A stretch of DNA of 61,992 nt from Lachnospiraceae bacterium 3-1 (GCA_000403255.2 KE159595.1:84264-146255); one strand, 5' to 3'. Shown: positions 25,865 to 35,423, numbered from the stretch's first letter. Translations and numbers: made by a program. The notes: generated by a model from the letters alone, not told the origin.

Positions 25865-28549
25865 CTAATTTAAATCTGGTGATGGAATTATGCCACTGTT
25901 GATTAGCAGTCCTGATGAAATAGGTTTTTGCTTTGTGAGCAATAGATCAAAATCGTTCTTGGCATTTTGATCAAGAGAGTTATAATAATATTCTTTAATT
26001 CGTAAAGTTTCCTCTTTTAATTTGTCTTCTATCTCATTATATTCCTTTTTAGAAATATTATATAGATCATCCCATTTATGCTCTGATAATTCCATTATTG
26101 TATGTATACGATATAATAGTTTCTCATCAATAGCTATTTTTAAACCATCTACTAACATGCCTTTCAATTCCTCCATATTATAATCAATATGGTATTTAAG
26201 TACGTTTTCTATTAAAATTATATTAATTGATAGTACCTCTTTATTCAATCCTAATTTTAAAGCAACATTTCGAGCTTCGTTTATATAATAGATAGCCTCT
26301 ACAAACTTATTTTGCTTAAAAAAGATTTTAGCATATGTTTTATATGAAAAAGCAAAACCCCTTAAATCTCCAAATGATTCCTTTATAGAAATACTTTTTT
26401 TGGTATATTCAATACCATCATCTAATTCATCCAACAAATAGCAACATTTAGCGATTCGATAATATGCGTATGATTTTCTTTTAGGTGTTATAATATTATC
26501 TAATTTAGAAAGTGTATAAAATGTATTCTTACTTTCTGATATATAATTACAGCAACATTCCACCATTGCTATTCTATGTATTGATTTCATAACTAATGAC
26601 AAATTGTTAACACGAAGAGCATTCTGATAACTTAATAAGTATAATATTAAAGCCGTTTCTAAATCTCCTCTAATATAATAAACTCTTCCCGTTACTAAAA
26701 AAATTTGTATTCTTATTTCGGTAGTTGTATTTTCCGATATGTAATCCCTATTATCTGAAACTGATTTCAAGAGTATATCATATTGATTCGTAAAATAAAG
26801 ACATCTTAGATAAATATAATAAATTTTTTCCCACTTTTTTGTACAGAGTTTTGTTTCGCTTTGTATCATGTTAATGTAATTGATACAAATAGTATGTTGT
26901 GATAGTCTTTCTAATAATATGATTTTCATTTTCAGTAAGTCAATTAAATTCTGATTATCAAATTGTGCATCTTCAATCATTTGAACTCGCTTTAATGTAT
27001 TCTTGATAAGTTGTTTATGCAAAAAATTTTGAAAAGAATTTTGTAAAACTATATAGGCATCTCCAATCTGTTTACGATCAATGTAAAGATCAATAAGATC
27101 TAAAGATATTTCTATCTCATAAGAAGATATCTCTTTCAGATGAGTTACAACATCTTGAAAATCCAAATTATTTAGCGGATAATTTTTAAAAAAAGGGCGA
27201 TATTTGTCGTGAATGTTATAGGAAGTTCCTCTACATTCAATCAATCGTTTTTCAACAAGAGAATATATACTATCAATTAAATCGAATTTTGTCCAATAAT
27301 GTAATTCTATAGGAATTGAAGAAAATGTCAAAATGAAAAGGGCTTTTTTTTCTGTAGAAGTCAAGCAATTAATAAATCCATGTAAAAAAGTATCATTGGT
27401 TTCCATAGTGTCTTGACTTGTATTTTCATCGACTAATATAGCATATCCAGGTAAACCATTATATTTATCCTGAATCAAAGTTGCTATTTCTTTTTTTGAT
27501 TGTCCAATATTGTGAATTATAATTTGATCAAGATGATAATCAGCCAGCCCTTCCAAAACCAATACTTTCATAGCTTTGTTTAGCAAAAAGGACTTTTTAA
27601 AAATATTGAACCATCCAATAAAATAAATACGACAGAGTTTATTTTCTATGATTGTCTCAAAAGTTTCTTTTAGTATCACATTTTCCGTTTGACATTTGTG
27701 CACATCATCAATTACCAATATTGGCTCATAGATATTAAAAAGCAATGTTAAAATACTTAAAAGTTCGTTGGATAAGTAATAACCATGATTAGATAAATAT
27801 ATTTCCAATTTACTATCATTACAAACAATGGTAAAAAAGTGCGCCAAAGCAGTATAAAAGGCTTTGTTTTGTTGCTCTGATTCATCTGTTCTGACCGTAT
27901 GCCAAAAAATTTTTTTCCCTTTTTGATTATATAAATACACTATATTTTTTATAAGCTGTGTTTTTCCACATGCAGAAACTCCCTGAACATAAAACGCTTT
28001 ATAAGTATCTTCCAATAAAATATTGCGTTCAATTTCTCGATTAACAAGATAATGATCTGTCACCGAAATCTGATTATCATACTCTAAATTTACTAACGAT
28101 TTATTATCAGTACGATTAATGGAATTGGTGATTCGTGTTTTTAAACCATAAAAAATAATATAATCATCCTCTTGCAATGCAGATATATAACGTTCTATAT
28201 TTAAACTTTCCTCAAATTGCACAGCTATTTTATATTCTTCACTAAATAGCTTTATATAATCTTTTGCAGAAGGCGTTAGGTTAGGTGTTATCCAAAAATA
28301 TAAAAGTGCCGGCCTATGTATTTTAGCCCAATCCAGTGCCGGCATTACAACTTCTTTATTAACAGGCTTAGTATAGTTTTTACATTCTACAATAACATCA
28401 TATAACTGAGTTCCGATTTTATATTGAAGCAATATATCTTTTCCACGATCTGCTCCTCCAATATAATGTGATATGTTATATGGATTGGTTTGATACAATA
28501 TTTCACATACTGTTCTTTCAAACTCAGTTCCTTTATCTGTAGATGACAT
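25865..28549 (-). CDS. Mrr-like nuclease - STAND NTPase - TPR protein (candidate defence effector)
   Basis: ATG 28549 (MSSTDKGTEFERTVCEILYQ) follows GGAGG; the ATG at 28564 overlaps this site. The 894-residue protein has three parts. Residues 1-130 look like an Mrr-type PD-(D/E)xK nuclease: ADRGKDILLQY and YDVIVECKNYTKPV give the D...ExK core. Residues about 170-400 form a STAND-type NTPase, with Walker A (GVSACGKTQL) and Walker B (PILVIDDVHKC). From about 500 on come repeated helical pairs of TPR type (GDLETALILYLLSYQNALRV; LDDGIEYTKKSISIKESFGD). The same order (effector nuclease, NTPase switch, sensor repeats) is found in Avs-like anti-phage proteins. It probably cuts DNA after the repeats detect a trigger. 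It is opposed to the RtcB-like operon. Confidence 0.82.
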   Translation of the reverse strand: MSSTDKGTEFERTVCEILYQTNPYNISHYIGGADRGKDILLQYKIGTQLYDVIVECKNYTKPVNKEVVMPALDWAKIHRPALLYFWITPNLTPSAKDYIKLFSEEYKIAVQFEESLNIERYISALQEDDYIIFYGLKTRITNSINRTDNKSLVNLEYDNQISVTDHYLVNREIERNILLEDTYKAFYVQGVSACGKTQLIKNIVYLYNQKGKKIFWHTVRTDESEQQNKAFYTALAHFFTIVCNDSKLEIYLSNHGYYLSNELLSILTLLFNIYEPILVIDDVHKCQTENVILKETFETIIENKLCRIYFIGWFNIFKKSFLLNKAMKVLVLEGLADYHLDQIIIHNIGQSKKEIATLIQDKYNGLPGYAILVDENTSQDTMETNDTFLHGFINCLTSTEKKALFILTFSSIPIELHYWTKFDLIDSIYSLVEKRLIECRGTSYNIHDKYRPFFKNYPLNNLDFQDVVTHLKEISSYEIEISLDLIDLYIDRKQIGDAYIVLQNSFQNFLHKQLIKNTLKRVQMIEDAQFDNQNLIDLLKMKIILLERLSQHTICINYINMIQSETKLCTKKWEKIYYIYLRCLYFTNQYDILLKSVSDNRDYISENTTTEIRIQIFLVTGRVYYIRGDLETALILYLLSYQNALRVNNLSLVMKSIHRIAMVECCCNYISESKNTFYTLSKLDNIITPKRKSYAYYRIAKCCYLLDELDDGIEYTKKSISIKESFGDLRGFAFSYKTYAKIFFKQNKFVEAIYYINEARNVALKLGLNKEVLSINIILIENVLKYHIDYNMEELKGMLVDGLKIAIDEKLLYRIHTIMELSEHKWDDLYNISKKEYNEIEDKLKEETLRIKEYYYNSLDQNAKNDFDLLLTKQKPISSGLLINSGIIPSPDLN

Positions 28550-28593
28550 TATATTTTCCTCCACTCAAACAACATTTATCAATTATGAATCTC

Positions 28594-28788
28594 AAGAAAA
28601 GAAACCAGTAATCTATCATTTTCTGTAAAGTTGGCAAACAATAAATTGTTATCCAAGATTTCCCACTTCTAAAATCCAACGGATAACTATCAATTATCCA
28701 TACCCTTCCTATCTCGCCAAATTGACAGATAACAGTGGATTATCCATTCAATTATTTCACCAAAAACCAACGGATAACTTTTTATTAT
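28594..28788 (-). repeat. right 195-bp inverted repeat of the island
   Basis: Reverse complement of 22929-23123 with two mismatches. The nuclease-STAND gene starts 45 bp inside it. Confidence 0.95.
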
Positions 28789-28978
28789 ATATTAAAAAGC
28801 AGATAAATATAGTAGCCACAAGCATATCGTATTACATGTTCACGGCTACTATTGTTTACATCTGTTTCCAACGGGCTTGCATTGCTATTAGAAAAACATT
28901 TTTATAATTTTTTAATGGTCGGATTGCTTTATCATTTCCAATTTCAATTCTTTTTCTTTTGAACCCCTTTCATAAATT

Positions 28979-29285
28979 GTAAGCGCTTTATAAGTAACCG
29001 GATAGTCAAACTCCAACTTTTGTGAGATACTTGGAGTAATTCACTTCCTATCCAGTTCTCGGAGTTGCAAAAGCTACGCTTTAATCTCACATCTTTGGTC
29101 GCTTTTGTTGTACCTGGTTACTCTAAAATCTTACATTGGAGAAGATGGATCAAATGAGTACAACTTCAAATGATGAATATTGGTTAAAACTGATCACTCA
29201 GTGCAGATCCAGTGGTCTTACCAACCGCCAATGGTGCATGGAAAACGGGATTCCTGTCAGCATATTTTACTATCCTCCATTTTAA
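28979..29285 (+). mobile_element. IS66-family remnant, left end and TnpA fragment
   Basis: The sequence at 28979 (GTAAGCGCTTTATAAG) has the form of an IS66 terminal repeat. After about 165 bases a frame from ATG 29145 reads MDQMSTTSNDEYWLKLITQC then RSSGLTNRQWCMENGIPVSI and ends at TAA 29283-29285. This is the N-terminal 43 or so residues of the small IS66 accessory protein TnpA. TnpB, TnpC and the right end are missing. It lies 190 bp outside the right inverted repeat. Confidence 0.75.
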
Positions 29286-29594
29286 ATTTAGTGTATAGAA
29301 AAAATTACAACATATGAGTTTCACAATTACCGAAATACTGTATAGATAAATTATCGCATAAAAGTTAATATATACAAATAATAAAAGATAAAAAGGGATT
29401 TTTGACATATAAATAAAAATAATATTAAAAATATAATACTTTTATAAAAAAATACTTGATTAATTAAGTATTTGATGTTAAATTAAAAATATACAAATAA
29501 ATTGTTAGATTGTTATTTTGTATAGACAAAAATAACAAAATATGATGGATTTGATGGTAATGTAAACACTATCCAACTTTTTAGGAGGTGCATT
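29286..29594. other. AT-rich intergenic region
   Basis: Very AT-rich, no gene. It must hold the promoter of the two exported proteins that follow; a TAGGAGGTG ribosome-binding site ends it. Confidence 0.5.
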
Positions 29595-30025
29595 ATGATG
29601 AAAAAAAGTTGTCGTCGAGTTATTAGTTTAGTTCTTGTGTTTTGTTGATTTTTGCTTTTTCGGTTCCTAGTTTTGCAGCAACTAAGGCAGCCTATTTTGG
29701 AGAAGAATCACCAATTACAGTGAAACCAAGATATTATGAGGTTTGTAATGGAAAAGCGTACCATGAATTAGTTTCACATTGCTGGGGTACAGGTATTGTA
29801 AACGGAAAGGCTTATGTAGAAGGATGTGCATGGCAATGTTCTGGCTGTAATTATGTTATGATCACAGAAGGGGATCCTTTAATTACAGGTAGTAAAATTG
29901 GTAAATGGGCAGGCGCTGGTTGGGGATATAAGTTGAATGCTGTAACATATGCAACGGTTTTTGCGGATGAGTATGGTATTTGTAATAGTACAAAGATGTC
30001 AGGATACAAATTTGTCAATGCTTGA
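29595..30025 (+). pseudogene. small secreted Cys-containing protein, frameshift in the signal peptide
   Basis: After TAGGAGGTG, ATG 29595 starts MMKKSCRRVISLVLVFC, the front of a signal peptide, then meets TGA. The rest of the signal peptide and the mature part continue in the -1 frame: LLIFAFSVPSFAA followed by TKAAYFGEESPITVKPRYYE. Adding one T in the run at about 29639-29643 would join them. The mature part, about 113 residues, has six Cys (CNGK, SHCWG, EGCAWQCSGCNY, GICNST) and many Gly and Tyr; I do not recognise it. A TTG at 29642 could start the second frame, but without a ribosome-binding site or the charged N-terminus. It probably forms an operon with the next gene. Confidence 0.6.
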
Positions 30026-30060
30026 TATCTGACCGTTATGTTTTGAGGAGGTATACAATT

Positions 30061-30587
30061 TTGAAGGCTTGCAACAATTTTGTTTTGCTTTTACTTACCA
30101 TACTGCTGTTTTTGTCAGGTTGTACAAAAAGCAGGAATTGCAGACAGATGTAGAAAGAGCAGGGGAGGTATTTCTGACGAGTATTTTTACCACAAATCAA
30201 AATGGGCGGTGGGATACTTATCAGACTGCTGATTTTAGTACGATTGAGGCAGGGAGTATGGTTATAGAACAATACTATTCTTCTTTCGCCAATATTTGTA
30301 CGGAAAGCGGTTTAAGTTCTATTGTTTCCAATCGGCTGCCTTATACATATGATGAATTAGCCTGGAAGTATGACTGCACCATTGAACCAGAGGAAATTAC
30401 ATTTGATATAAGAGAGAATACAGCTGAGTTTACGGTAGAGCTTTCTGTCATTCGGGAAGAAGAGGTTCTTGGAAAAGTAGAGCGAAATGGACAATTGCAA
30501 TTAGTACAGAATGGGGAGGAATATTTTATTGATTCTGCCTGGATTGCGAATTTAGATGATTTAAAAATCTTTTTAGAAAGTCTGTAG
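30061..30587 (+). pseudogene. lipoprotein of unknown function, frameshift just after the lipobox
   Basis: TTG 30061 follows GAGGAGGT and gives MKACNNFVLLLLTILLFLSG then C, a lipoprotein signal with lipobox LSGC. The frame stops at TAG after TKSRNCRQM. The main part lies in the -1 frame: KKQELQTDVERAGEVFLTSI to the end, with TYDELAWKYDCTIEPEEITF and EYFIDSAWIANLDDLKIFLE. One more A in the run at about 30126-30130 would fuse the two. The mature protein would have about 155 residues. I see no known domain. The same kind of one-base loss affects the gene before it. Confidence 0.6.
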
Positions 30588-30639
30588 ATGAATAAAAATC
30601 AGTGTTCTTGCAATTAAAGGGTTTGTAAAAAAGAAGGGC

Positions 30640-30682
30640 TACCGCCTGTTTTTGGTACAAAGGTTATCAAAAACAGGCGGTA
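30640..30682. terminator. terminator hairpin between converging genes
   Basis: TACCGCCTGTTTTTG pairs with CAAAAACAGGCGGTA (15 bp, loop 13). Confidence 0.65.
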
Positions 30683-30736
30683 TTATGATAAAAAAGTATT
30701 TTGTGCCAAATATGAAGGGATTTCGTGTGGATTATA

Positions 30737-31657
30737 TTATATACAAAAATCCTTCCTTGGATGTTTTGTGGCAAGAATATCCCGTTGTTTTGCTACCGCA
30801 ACATGAGTATAAATTTCTGTAATATTAATCGAACTATGTCCAAGCATTTCCTGAATATAACGAATATTGACATCCGCTTCCAGAAGGCTTGTTGCAAATG
30901 TATGACGGAACATATGTGGTGTAATGTGTAATTCTATGGATGCAAGGGAGGTGTACTTGTTTATCATTCTGCGCACTGCCTGATCCGATAATGTTTTTCC
31001 AGATTGGTTTGTGAAAAAATGATGGCAGGATTGGATTTCCTTATAAAAACTGTTCCGGTATTCTACAAGGATGTGGATGACGTCTGTGCTTCCAACCTGA
31101 ATGCGCCGTTCTTTATCTCCTTTTCCATAAATCAGGATGATTCCGTCATATAAATTTACATCTTTATCCTTCAATGTGCAGAGCTCTGATATTCTCATGC
31201 CTGTGGAAAACAAAAGTTCCACAACAGCAGCATCCCGCAATGCATTTCTTTTCTGGTAATCGGTTTTTGCATATTTTTTCTGTTGATAGATGGTGGCAAG
31301 AAATGCTTCAACTGTGCGTAAGGGAATTGTTTTTGGCAGTATCGTAGGTTCACGAAACCGTATCTGTATTTTGTTGAACGGATTTCGGTCAATGATTTCT
31401 TTGTATTCGAAGTAATGAAAAAGTGCTTTGATGGAAGCAATTTTTCGTTTAGCGGTTCGGGGTTTGTATTGTTGATGGAGTATAGTAATATATTTTTCCA
31501 ATATATCGGAGGTGATTTCTGAAGGATTTTCAACAACTGTCTGTTCAGAAAATTGCCTTAAATCAATGCGGTATGCTTTTAGGGTTTTTTCGTCCAGGCA
31601 TTTTTGAGCAGCGCAATAGTTCAGATAATTTTCCATGTGTTTCTGTAAATTGTTCAT
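30737..31657 (-). CDS. tyrosine recombinase (XerC/D-like)
   Basis: ATG 31657 (MNNLQKHMENYLNYCAAQKC) follows AAAGGAG; the longer frame to 31828 has no such site. The 306-residue protein has an N-terminal SAM-like core-binding domain (LKAYRIDLRQFSEQ) and a C-terminal catalytic domain with Arg in STGMRISELCTL, HMFRHTFATSLLE (H-x-x-R), LGHSSINITEIYTHV (His and Tyr nucleophile). It breaks and joins DNA at short inverted sites. A separate chromosomal XerD lies at 45877, so this one is probably an accessory recombinase, for a mobile element or DNA inversion. It sits 2 kb from the 195-bp inverted repeat. No attachment site could be assigned. Confidence 0.88.
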   Translation of the reverse strand: MNNLQKHMENYLNYCAAQKCLDEKTLKAYRIDLRQFSEQTVVENPSEITSDILEKYITILHQQYKPRTAKRKIASIKALFHYFEYKEIIDRNPFNKIQIRFREPTILPKTIPLRTVEAFLATIYQQKKYAKTDYQKRNALRDAAVVELLFSTGMRISELCTLKDKDVNLYDGIILIYGKGDKERRIQVGSTDVIHILVEYRNSFYKEIQSCHHFFTNQSGKTLSDQAVRRMINKYTSLASIELHITPHMFRHTFATSLLEADVNIRYIQEMLGHSSINITEIYTHVAVAKQRDILATKHPRKDFCI

Positions 31658-31958
31658 AGTGAATTTCTCCTTTGTATAATTTTTCCTGTGGGCTGTAACC
31701 AGGCAGGAGCGTAAACATATGCTTTCGCCTGATAAGGATATATTGTACACGCATTTTATAAAAACAGAAATTAAAAAATATACAAAGAAGAAAAAGTTTA
31801 CGTATCCTTTTTGATTTTTCATTGTCATGACAAATTTGAAATGCTATAATCATATGGATCACTTTATATTCAAAGCTCTCCATGAAATATAACCAGCCAA
31901 GAGGAGATGAGTATTGCAAGGAAATCGGCTGGAAAGAAAATTGAAAATGGAACTATAG

Positions 31959-32118
31959 TATTACTCCGGCGGTTAAATATCACAACATTTTGCTTGCCAA
32001 AATCTCCATCTGCCGCGTTGTCATCAATCGCTGTAGCTTGCTACAGTTCAATCTACCGCCTTGCATATGAAGATTTGTTCTGTGCAATCTACTGCGATAT
32101 TTAACTGCCGGAGTAATA
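31959..32118 (+). repeat. MITE, complete 160-bp copy
   Basis: Terminal inverted repeats of 23 bp (TATTACTCCGGC... at 31959-31981 and ...GCCGGAGTAATA at 32096-32118) match with one mismatch. An internal hairpin, CTGTAG-CTTG-CTACAG, lies at 32031-32046. No reading frame of note. Shorter or partial copies lie at 4015, 4501 and possibly 19942. Confidence 0.75.
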
Positions 32119-32205
32119 TCTCAGAAAGGAAACTATTTATTAAGAATATAGATTGGACTGGAAATGTAAAGTCTGTGAAATTTTTTGTGGAATAGAGGAA
32201 CAACA

Positions 32206-33549
32206 ATGAAAAGAAAATCTTATGAAATTGATATGTGTAATGGCTCCCTGTTGCCCAAAATCCTGTTATTTTCCATACCCCTTATGTTATCCAGCATTCT
32301 ACAGCTTTTGTTTAACGCAGCGGATATGGTTGTGGTGGGAAGATTTGCAGGAAGCTCTGCGTTAGCAGCGGTAGGGGCGAATGCCTCCCTGATTAATCTT
32401 TTGACAAACTTGTTTATTGGATTTTCAGTGGGGGTAAACGTGCTGGTTGCAAGATTTTACGGTGCAAAAAAAGAACAGGAAATTAGCGAAACTGTTCACA
32501 GCGCAATTATTCTTAGTCTGGTTTGCGGCATAGGGCTGATGGCTTTTGGGATGGTTGTGGCGCCTCAGATTTTGGCGCTTATGGGAACGCCAGGCGATGT
32601 ATTAAGTCAGGCAGTACTGTATATCAGAATTTATTTTGCAGGGATGCCAGTGATTCTTTTGTATAATTTCGGCAGCGCTATTTTAAGGGCGGTGGGGGAT
32701 ACTCAAAGACCCTTGTATTACTTGTTTGCAGCAGGGGTTATCAATATTATCCTGAATCTTATTTTTGTAATAGGATTTCAATTGAGTGTGGCAGGAGTGG
32801 CATTGGCTACCGTTCTTTCGCAGGTGGTATCAGCAGGTTTGATTTTCCGATGTATGACAAAGATGGAAGGCGGCTGTAAGGTGGAATGGAAGAAGCTGCG
32901 TATGAAAAAAGAAAAAGTGCTACAGATTGTGCGAATCGGTTTTCCAGCAGGTCTTCAGGGAACGGTATTTTCTCTGTCGAATGTGATGATACAGTCTTCA
33001 GTCAATTCTTTTGGCTCTGTGGCCATGGCAGGGAATACGGCGGCATCCAATATTGAAGGTTTTATTTATATGGCAATGAATTCGTACCATCAGACGGCAT
33101 TAAGCTTTACCAGCCAGAATTTTGGAGCAGGTAATTATAAGCGGATTGGAAAAGTATTGCTGGAGTGTCTTGCCATGGTAACCGGGGTAGGGCTTGTGAT
33201 GGGTTGGACAGCCTATCTGTGTGGGAATCAGCTTTTAGGAATTTATTCTTCTGATCCAAAAGTCGTTGAAGTAGGTTTGCTGCGTTTATCTGTGATTTGC
33301 ACTACCTATTGTTTGTGTGGAATTATGGATGTGCTGGTAGGAGAGCTTCGCGGACTGGGATATGCGGTTATGCCTATGATAGTGTCTTTGATTGGCGCTT
33401 GTGGATTTCGAATTTTATGGATTTTTACAGTGTTTCAAAGCCATCATAGCCTGTTGTCACTTTACATCTCTTATCCAGTGTCATGGATTTTAACTGGGGG
33501 CGTCCATATGATTTGCTATTTTTTGGTGCGAAAGAAACAGGCAGAATGA
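32206..33549 (+). CDS. MATE-family efflux transporter
   Basis: ATG 32206 (MKRKSYEIDMCNGSLLPKIL) follows AGAGGAA; a TTG at 32185 in the same frame has no site. The 447-residue protein has about twelve membrane segments and MATE landmarks: LLFNAADMVVVGRFAGSSAL in the N-terminal half, VGANASLINLLTNLFIG, and the repeat of this pattern in the second half (AGNTAASNIEGFIYMAMNSY). MATE carriers export cationic drugs or metabolites in exchange for sodium or protons. No regulator is adjacent. It is followed after 24 bp by the oligopeptidase gene, so the two may be co-transcribed. Confidence 0.92.
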   Translation: MKRKSYEIDMCNGSLLPKILLFSIPLMLSSILQLLFNAADMVVVGRFAGSSALAAVGANASLINLLTNLFIGFSVGVNVLVARFYGAKKEQEISETVHSAIILSLVCGIGLMAFGMVVAPQILALMGTPGDVLSQAVLYIRIYFAGMPVILLYNFGSAILRAVGDTQRPLYYLFAAGVINIILNLIFVIGFQLSVAGVALATVLSQVVSAGLIFRCMTKMEGGCKVEWKKLRMKKEKVLQIVRIGFPAGLQGTVFSLSNVMIQSSVNSFGSVAMAGNTAASNIEGFIYMAMNSYHQTALSFTSQNFGAGNYKRIGKVLLECLAMVTGVGLVMGWTAYLCGNQLLGIYSSDPKVVEVGLLRLSVICTTYCLCGIMDVLVGELRGLGYAVMPMIVSLIGACGFRILWIFTVFQSHHSLLSLYISYPVSWILTGGVHMICYFLVRKKQAE

Positions 33550-33573
33550 AGAAAATGTGGAGGAATATGCATT

Positions 33574-35382
33574 ATGGTAAAGGATTTGTTGAAAAGAAGT
33601 GAGATTGCCAGGGAAGATACCTGGGCAATTGAGGATTTATATGCATCTACAGAGTTATTTCTGGAAGATGTGAAAAAATTGGAACAAATGGTGGAAAGAC
33701 TAAAGGATGTTACAGAGGAATATCTTACAGAAAGTGGAGCGCATTTGTTGGAATATTTTCAGGAATTGGAGAAAGCTACTATCATTCTGGAACAAGGATT
33801 GTGTTATTCGGAACGGAGTGTAGATGTGGATACAGGCAACGACCAGTATCAGTTATTGAGTGGAAAAATGGTGGGGCTTTATCATAAGTTTGTTACGGTA
33901 ACAGCTCCTGTGGATTCCTGGGTGGCATCTATGGAGGAAGAAAAAATACAGAAATTTTATCAGGAAACGCCAGCCCTTATGGAGTATCAAGTAACAATTG
34001 ACGATTTGCGTAGGTTAAAAGACCATACCCTTTCTTCGGAACAAGAAGAGCTTTTGGCGTCTTCTCGGGAAATGGGAACAGCCGTGGAAAAAGCATACAG
34101 TCTTTTGACCGATGCAGATTTTGAATATCCGACGGTTAAGGATGAAGCAGGGGAATTGGTAAAGGCTAGTACCGGACGTTTTGTTCCATTATTAGAAAGT
34201 CAGGATCATAAGGTGCGCAAAGATGCTTTTTTCGCATATTATGCTCGTTATGAACAGTACAAAAATACCTTCGCATCTTTGTATGAGGGAAAAGCAAAAT
34301 CCAATTTTTTCTATGCAAAAGCCAGAAAATATGATTCTTCTATGGAAGCAGCAGTGGATGCAAACAATGTGCCCAAAGAGGTATATTATAATTTAATTGA
34401 AGCTGTCCATGAAAATATGCATTATATGCACGAATATATGTCATTGCGCAAGAAACTGATGGGAGTGGATGAGCTTCATATGTATGACGTCTATGTGCCT
34501 ATTGTACCAAAGGAGACAGGTGAAATCACTTATGCGAAGGCCCAGGAGGAGATTGTACAGGCATTAAAGGTTCTGGGAGATGACTATGTTGGCATGTTGA
34601 AGGAGGGATTTGCAAACCGCTGGATTGACAAATATGAGAACGAAGGAAAGCGGAGCGGCGCTTATTCAGCAGGATGTTATTCGGTACATCCCTATGTGCT
34701 GATGAATTATCAGTACAACCTGGATTCAGAATTTACTCTTGCCCATGAGATGGGGCATGCCCTTCACTCTTATTATTCAGCAAAGAACAACAATGTCTTT
34801 GACAGCCAGTATAAAATATTTGTGGCGGAGGTGGCTTCCACCTGTAACGAAGCTCTTTTGATGGATTATCTGTTGAAGCATACAGAAGATAAAAAGAAGA
34901 AGGCTTATTTGATTAATCATTTTTTGCATCAGTTCCGAAGTACGTTGTATCGTCAGACCATGTTTGCAGAGTTTGAGCTGCTGACCCATGAGATGGTGGA
35001 GAAGGGCAGGCCATTGACAGCAGAGTCACTGAAAAAGCTTTATTATGACTTGAATGTGCAGTATTACGGGGAGGATGTAGTGGTTGACGAGGAAATTGCC
35101 ATTGAGTGGGCGAGAATTCCACATTTTTACTATAATTTTTATGTATATCAATATGCAACCAGTTTTGCAGCTTCCATGGCGCTTAGCAAGAAGATTCTTA
35201 AGGACGGACAGCCTGCTGTGGAGCGTTATTTGCAGTTTTTAAAAGGTGGATGCAGTAAGGAGCCCATTGAACTTTTGAAGGATGCAGGAGTAGATATGAC
35301 TACGAAAGAGCCTGTCTGTGAAGCATTGAAAATGTTTGGTGGATTGCTCAAAGAAATGGAAGAATTATACAGTCAAATTTAA
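33574..35382 (+). CDS. pepF: oligoendopeptidase F (M3 metallopeptidase)
   Basis: A protein of 602 residues with the zinc-binding motif LAHEMGHALHSYYSA (HExxH, residues about 391-395) and the downstream Glu region (FVAEVASTCNEALLM), both typical of family M3B. The C-terminal block (YYNFYVYQYATSFAASMALS) is also conserved in PepF. The N-terminal helical part (EDTWAIEDLYAS) matches family members. Length is normal. PepF cuts short peptides of about 7-17 residues in the cytoplasm. The start follows a GGAGG site. Confidence 0.95.
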   Translation: MVKDLLKRSEIAREDTWAIEDLYASTELFLEDVKKLEQMVERLKDVTEEYLTESGAHLLEYFQELEKATIILEQGLCYSERSVDVDTGNDQYQLLSGKMVGLYHKFVTVTAPVDSWVASMEEEKIQKFYQETPALMEYQVTIDDLRRLKDHTLSSEQEELLASSREMGTAVEKAYSLLTDADFEYPTVKDEAGELVKASTGRFVPLLESQDHKVRKDAFFAYYARYEQYKNTFASLYEGKAKSNFFYAKARKYDSSMEAAVDANNVPKEVYYNLIEAVHENMHYMHEYMSLRKKLMGVDELHMYDVYVPIVPKETGEITYAKAQEEIVQALKVLGDDYVGMLKEGFANRWIDKYENEGKRSGAYSAGCYSVHPYVLMNYQYNLDSEFTLAHEMGHALHSYYSAKNNNVFDSQYKIFVAEVASTCNEALLMDYLLKHTEDKKKKAYLINHFLHQFRSTLYRQTMFAEFELLTHEMVEKGRPLTAESLKKLYYDLNVQYYGEDVVVDEEIAIEWARIPHFYYNFYVYQYATSFAASMALSKKILKDGQPAVERYLQFLKGGCSKEPIELLKDAGVDMTTKEPVCEALKMFGGLLKEMEELYSQI

Positions 35383-35423
35383 GCAGCATATAAGGAATGG
35401 ACGATAGAAATGGAGGAAATATT

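Larger units (their letters stand above)
22929..28788. mobile_element. AT-rich island bounded by 195-bp inverted repeats, no transposase
   Basis: The island of 5,860 bp contains four genes in two converging units, each beginning just inside a near-identical repeat. Its base composition is clearly more AT-rich than the flanking SDR gene or the shikimate cluster. No transposase or recombinase gene lies inside; an IS66 remnant and a tyrosine recombinase gene lie just to the right. I could not find a clear target-site duplication. It may be a cargo element mobilised from outside, or a segment that inverts between its repeats. Confidence 0.7.

Noticed and set aside
22929-28788. CRISPR array or prophage as explanation for the repeated DNA of the island
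   Set aside because: The repeats are two long inverted copies, not many short direct ones with spacers, and no phage structural, integrase or Cas gene lies inside.
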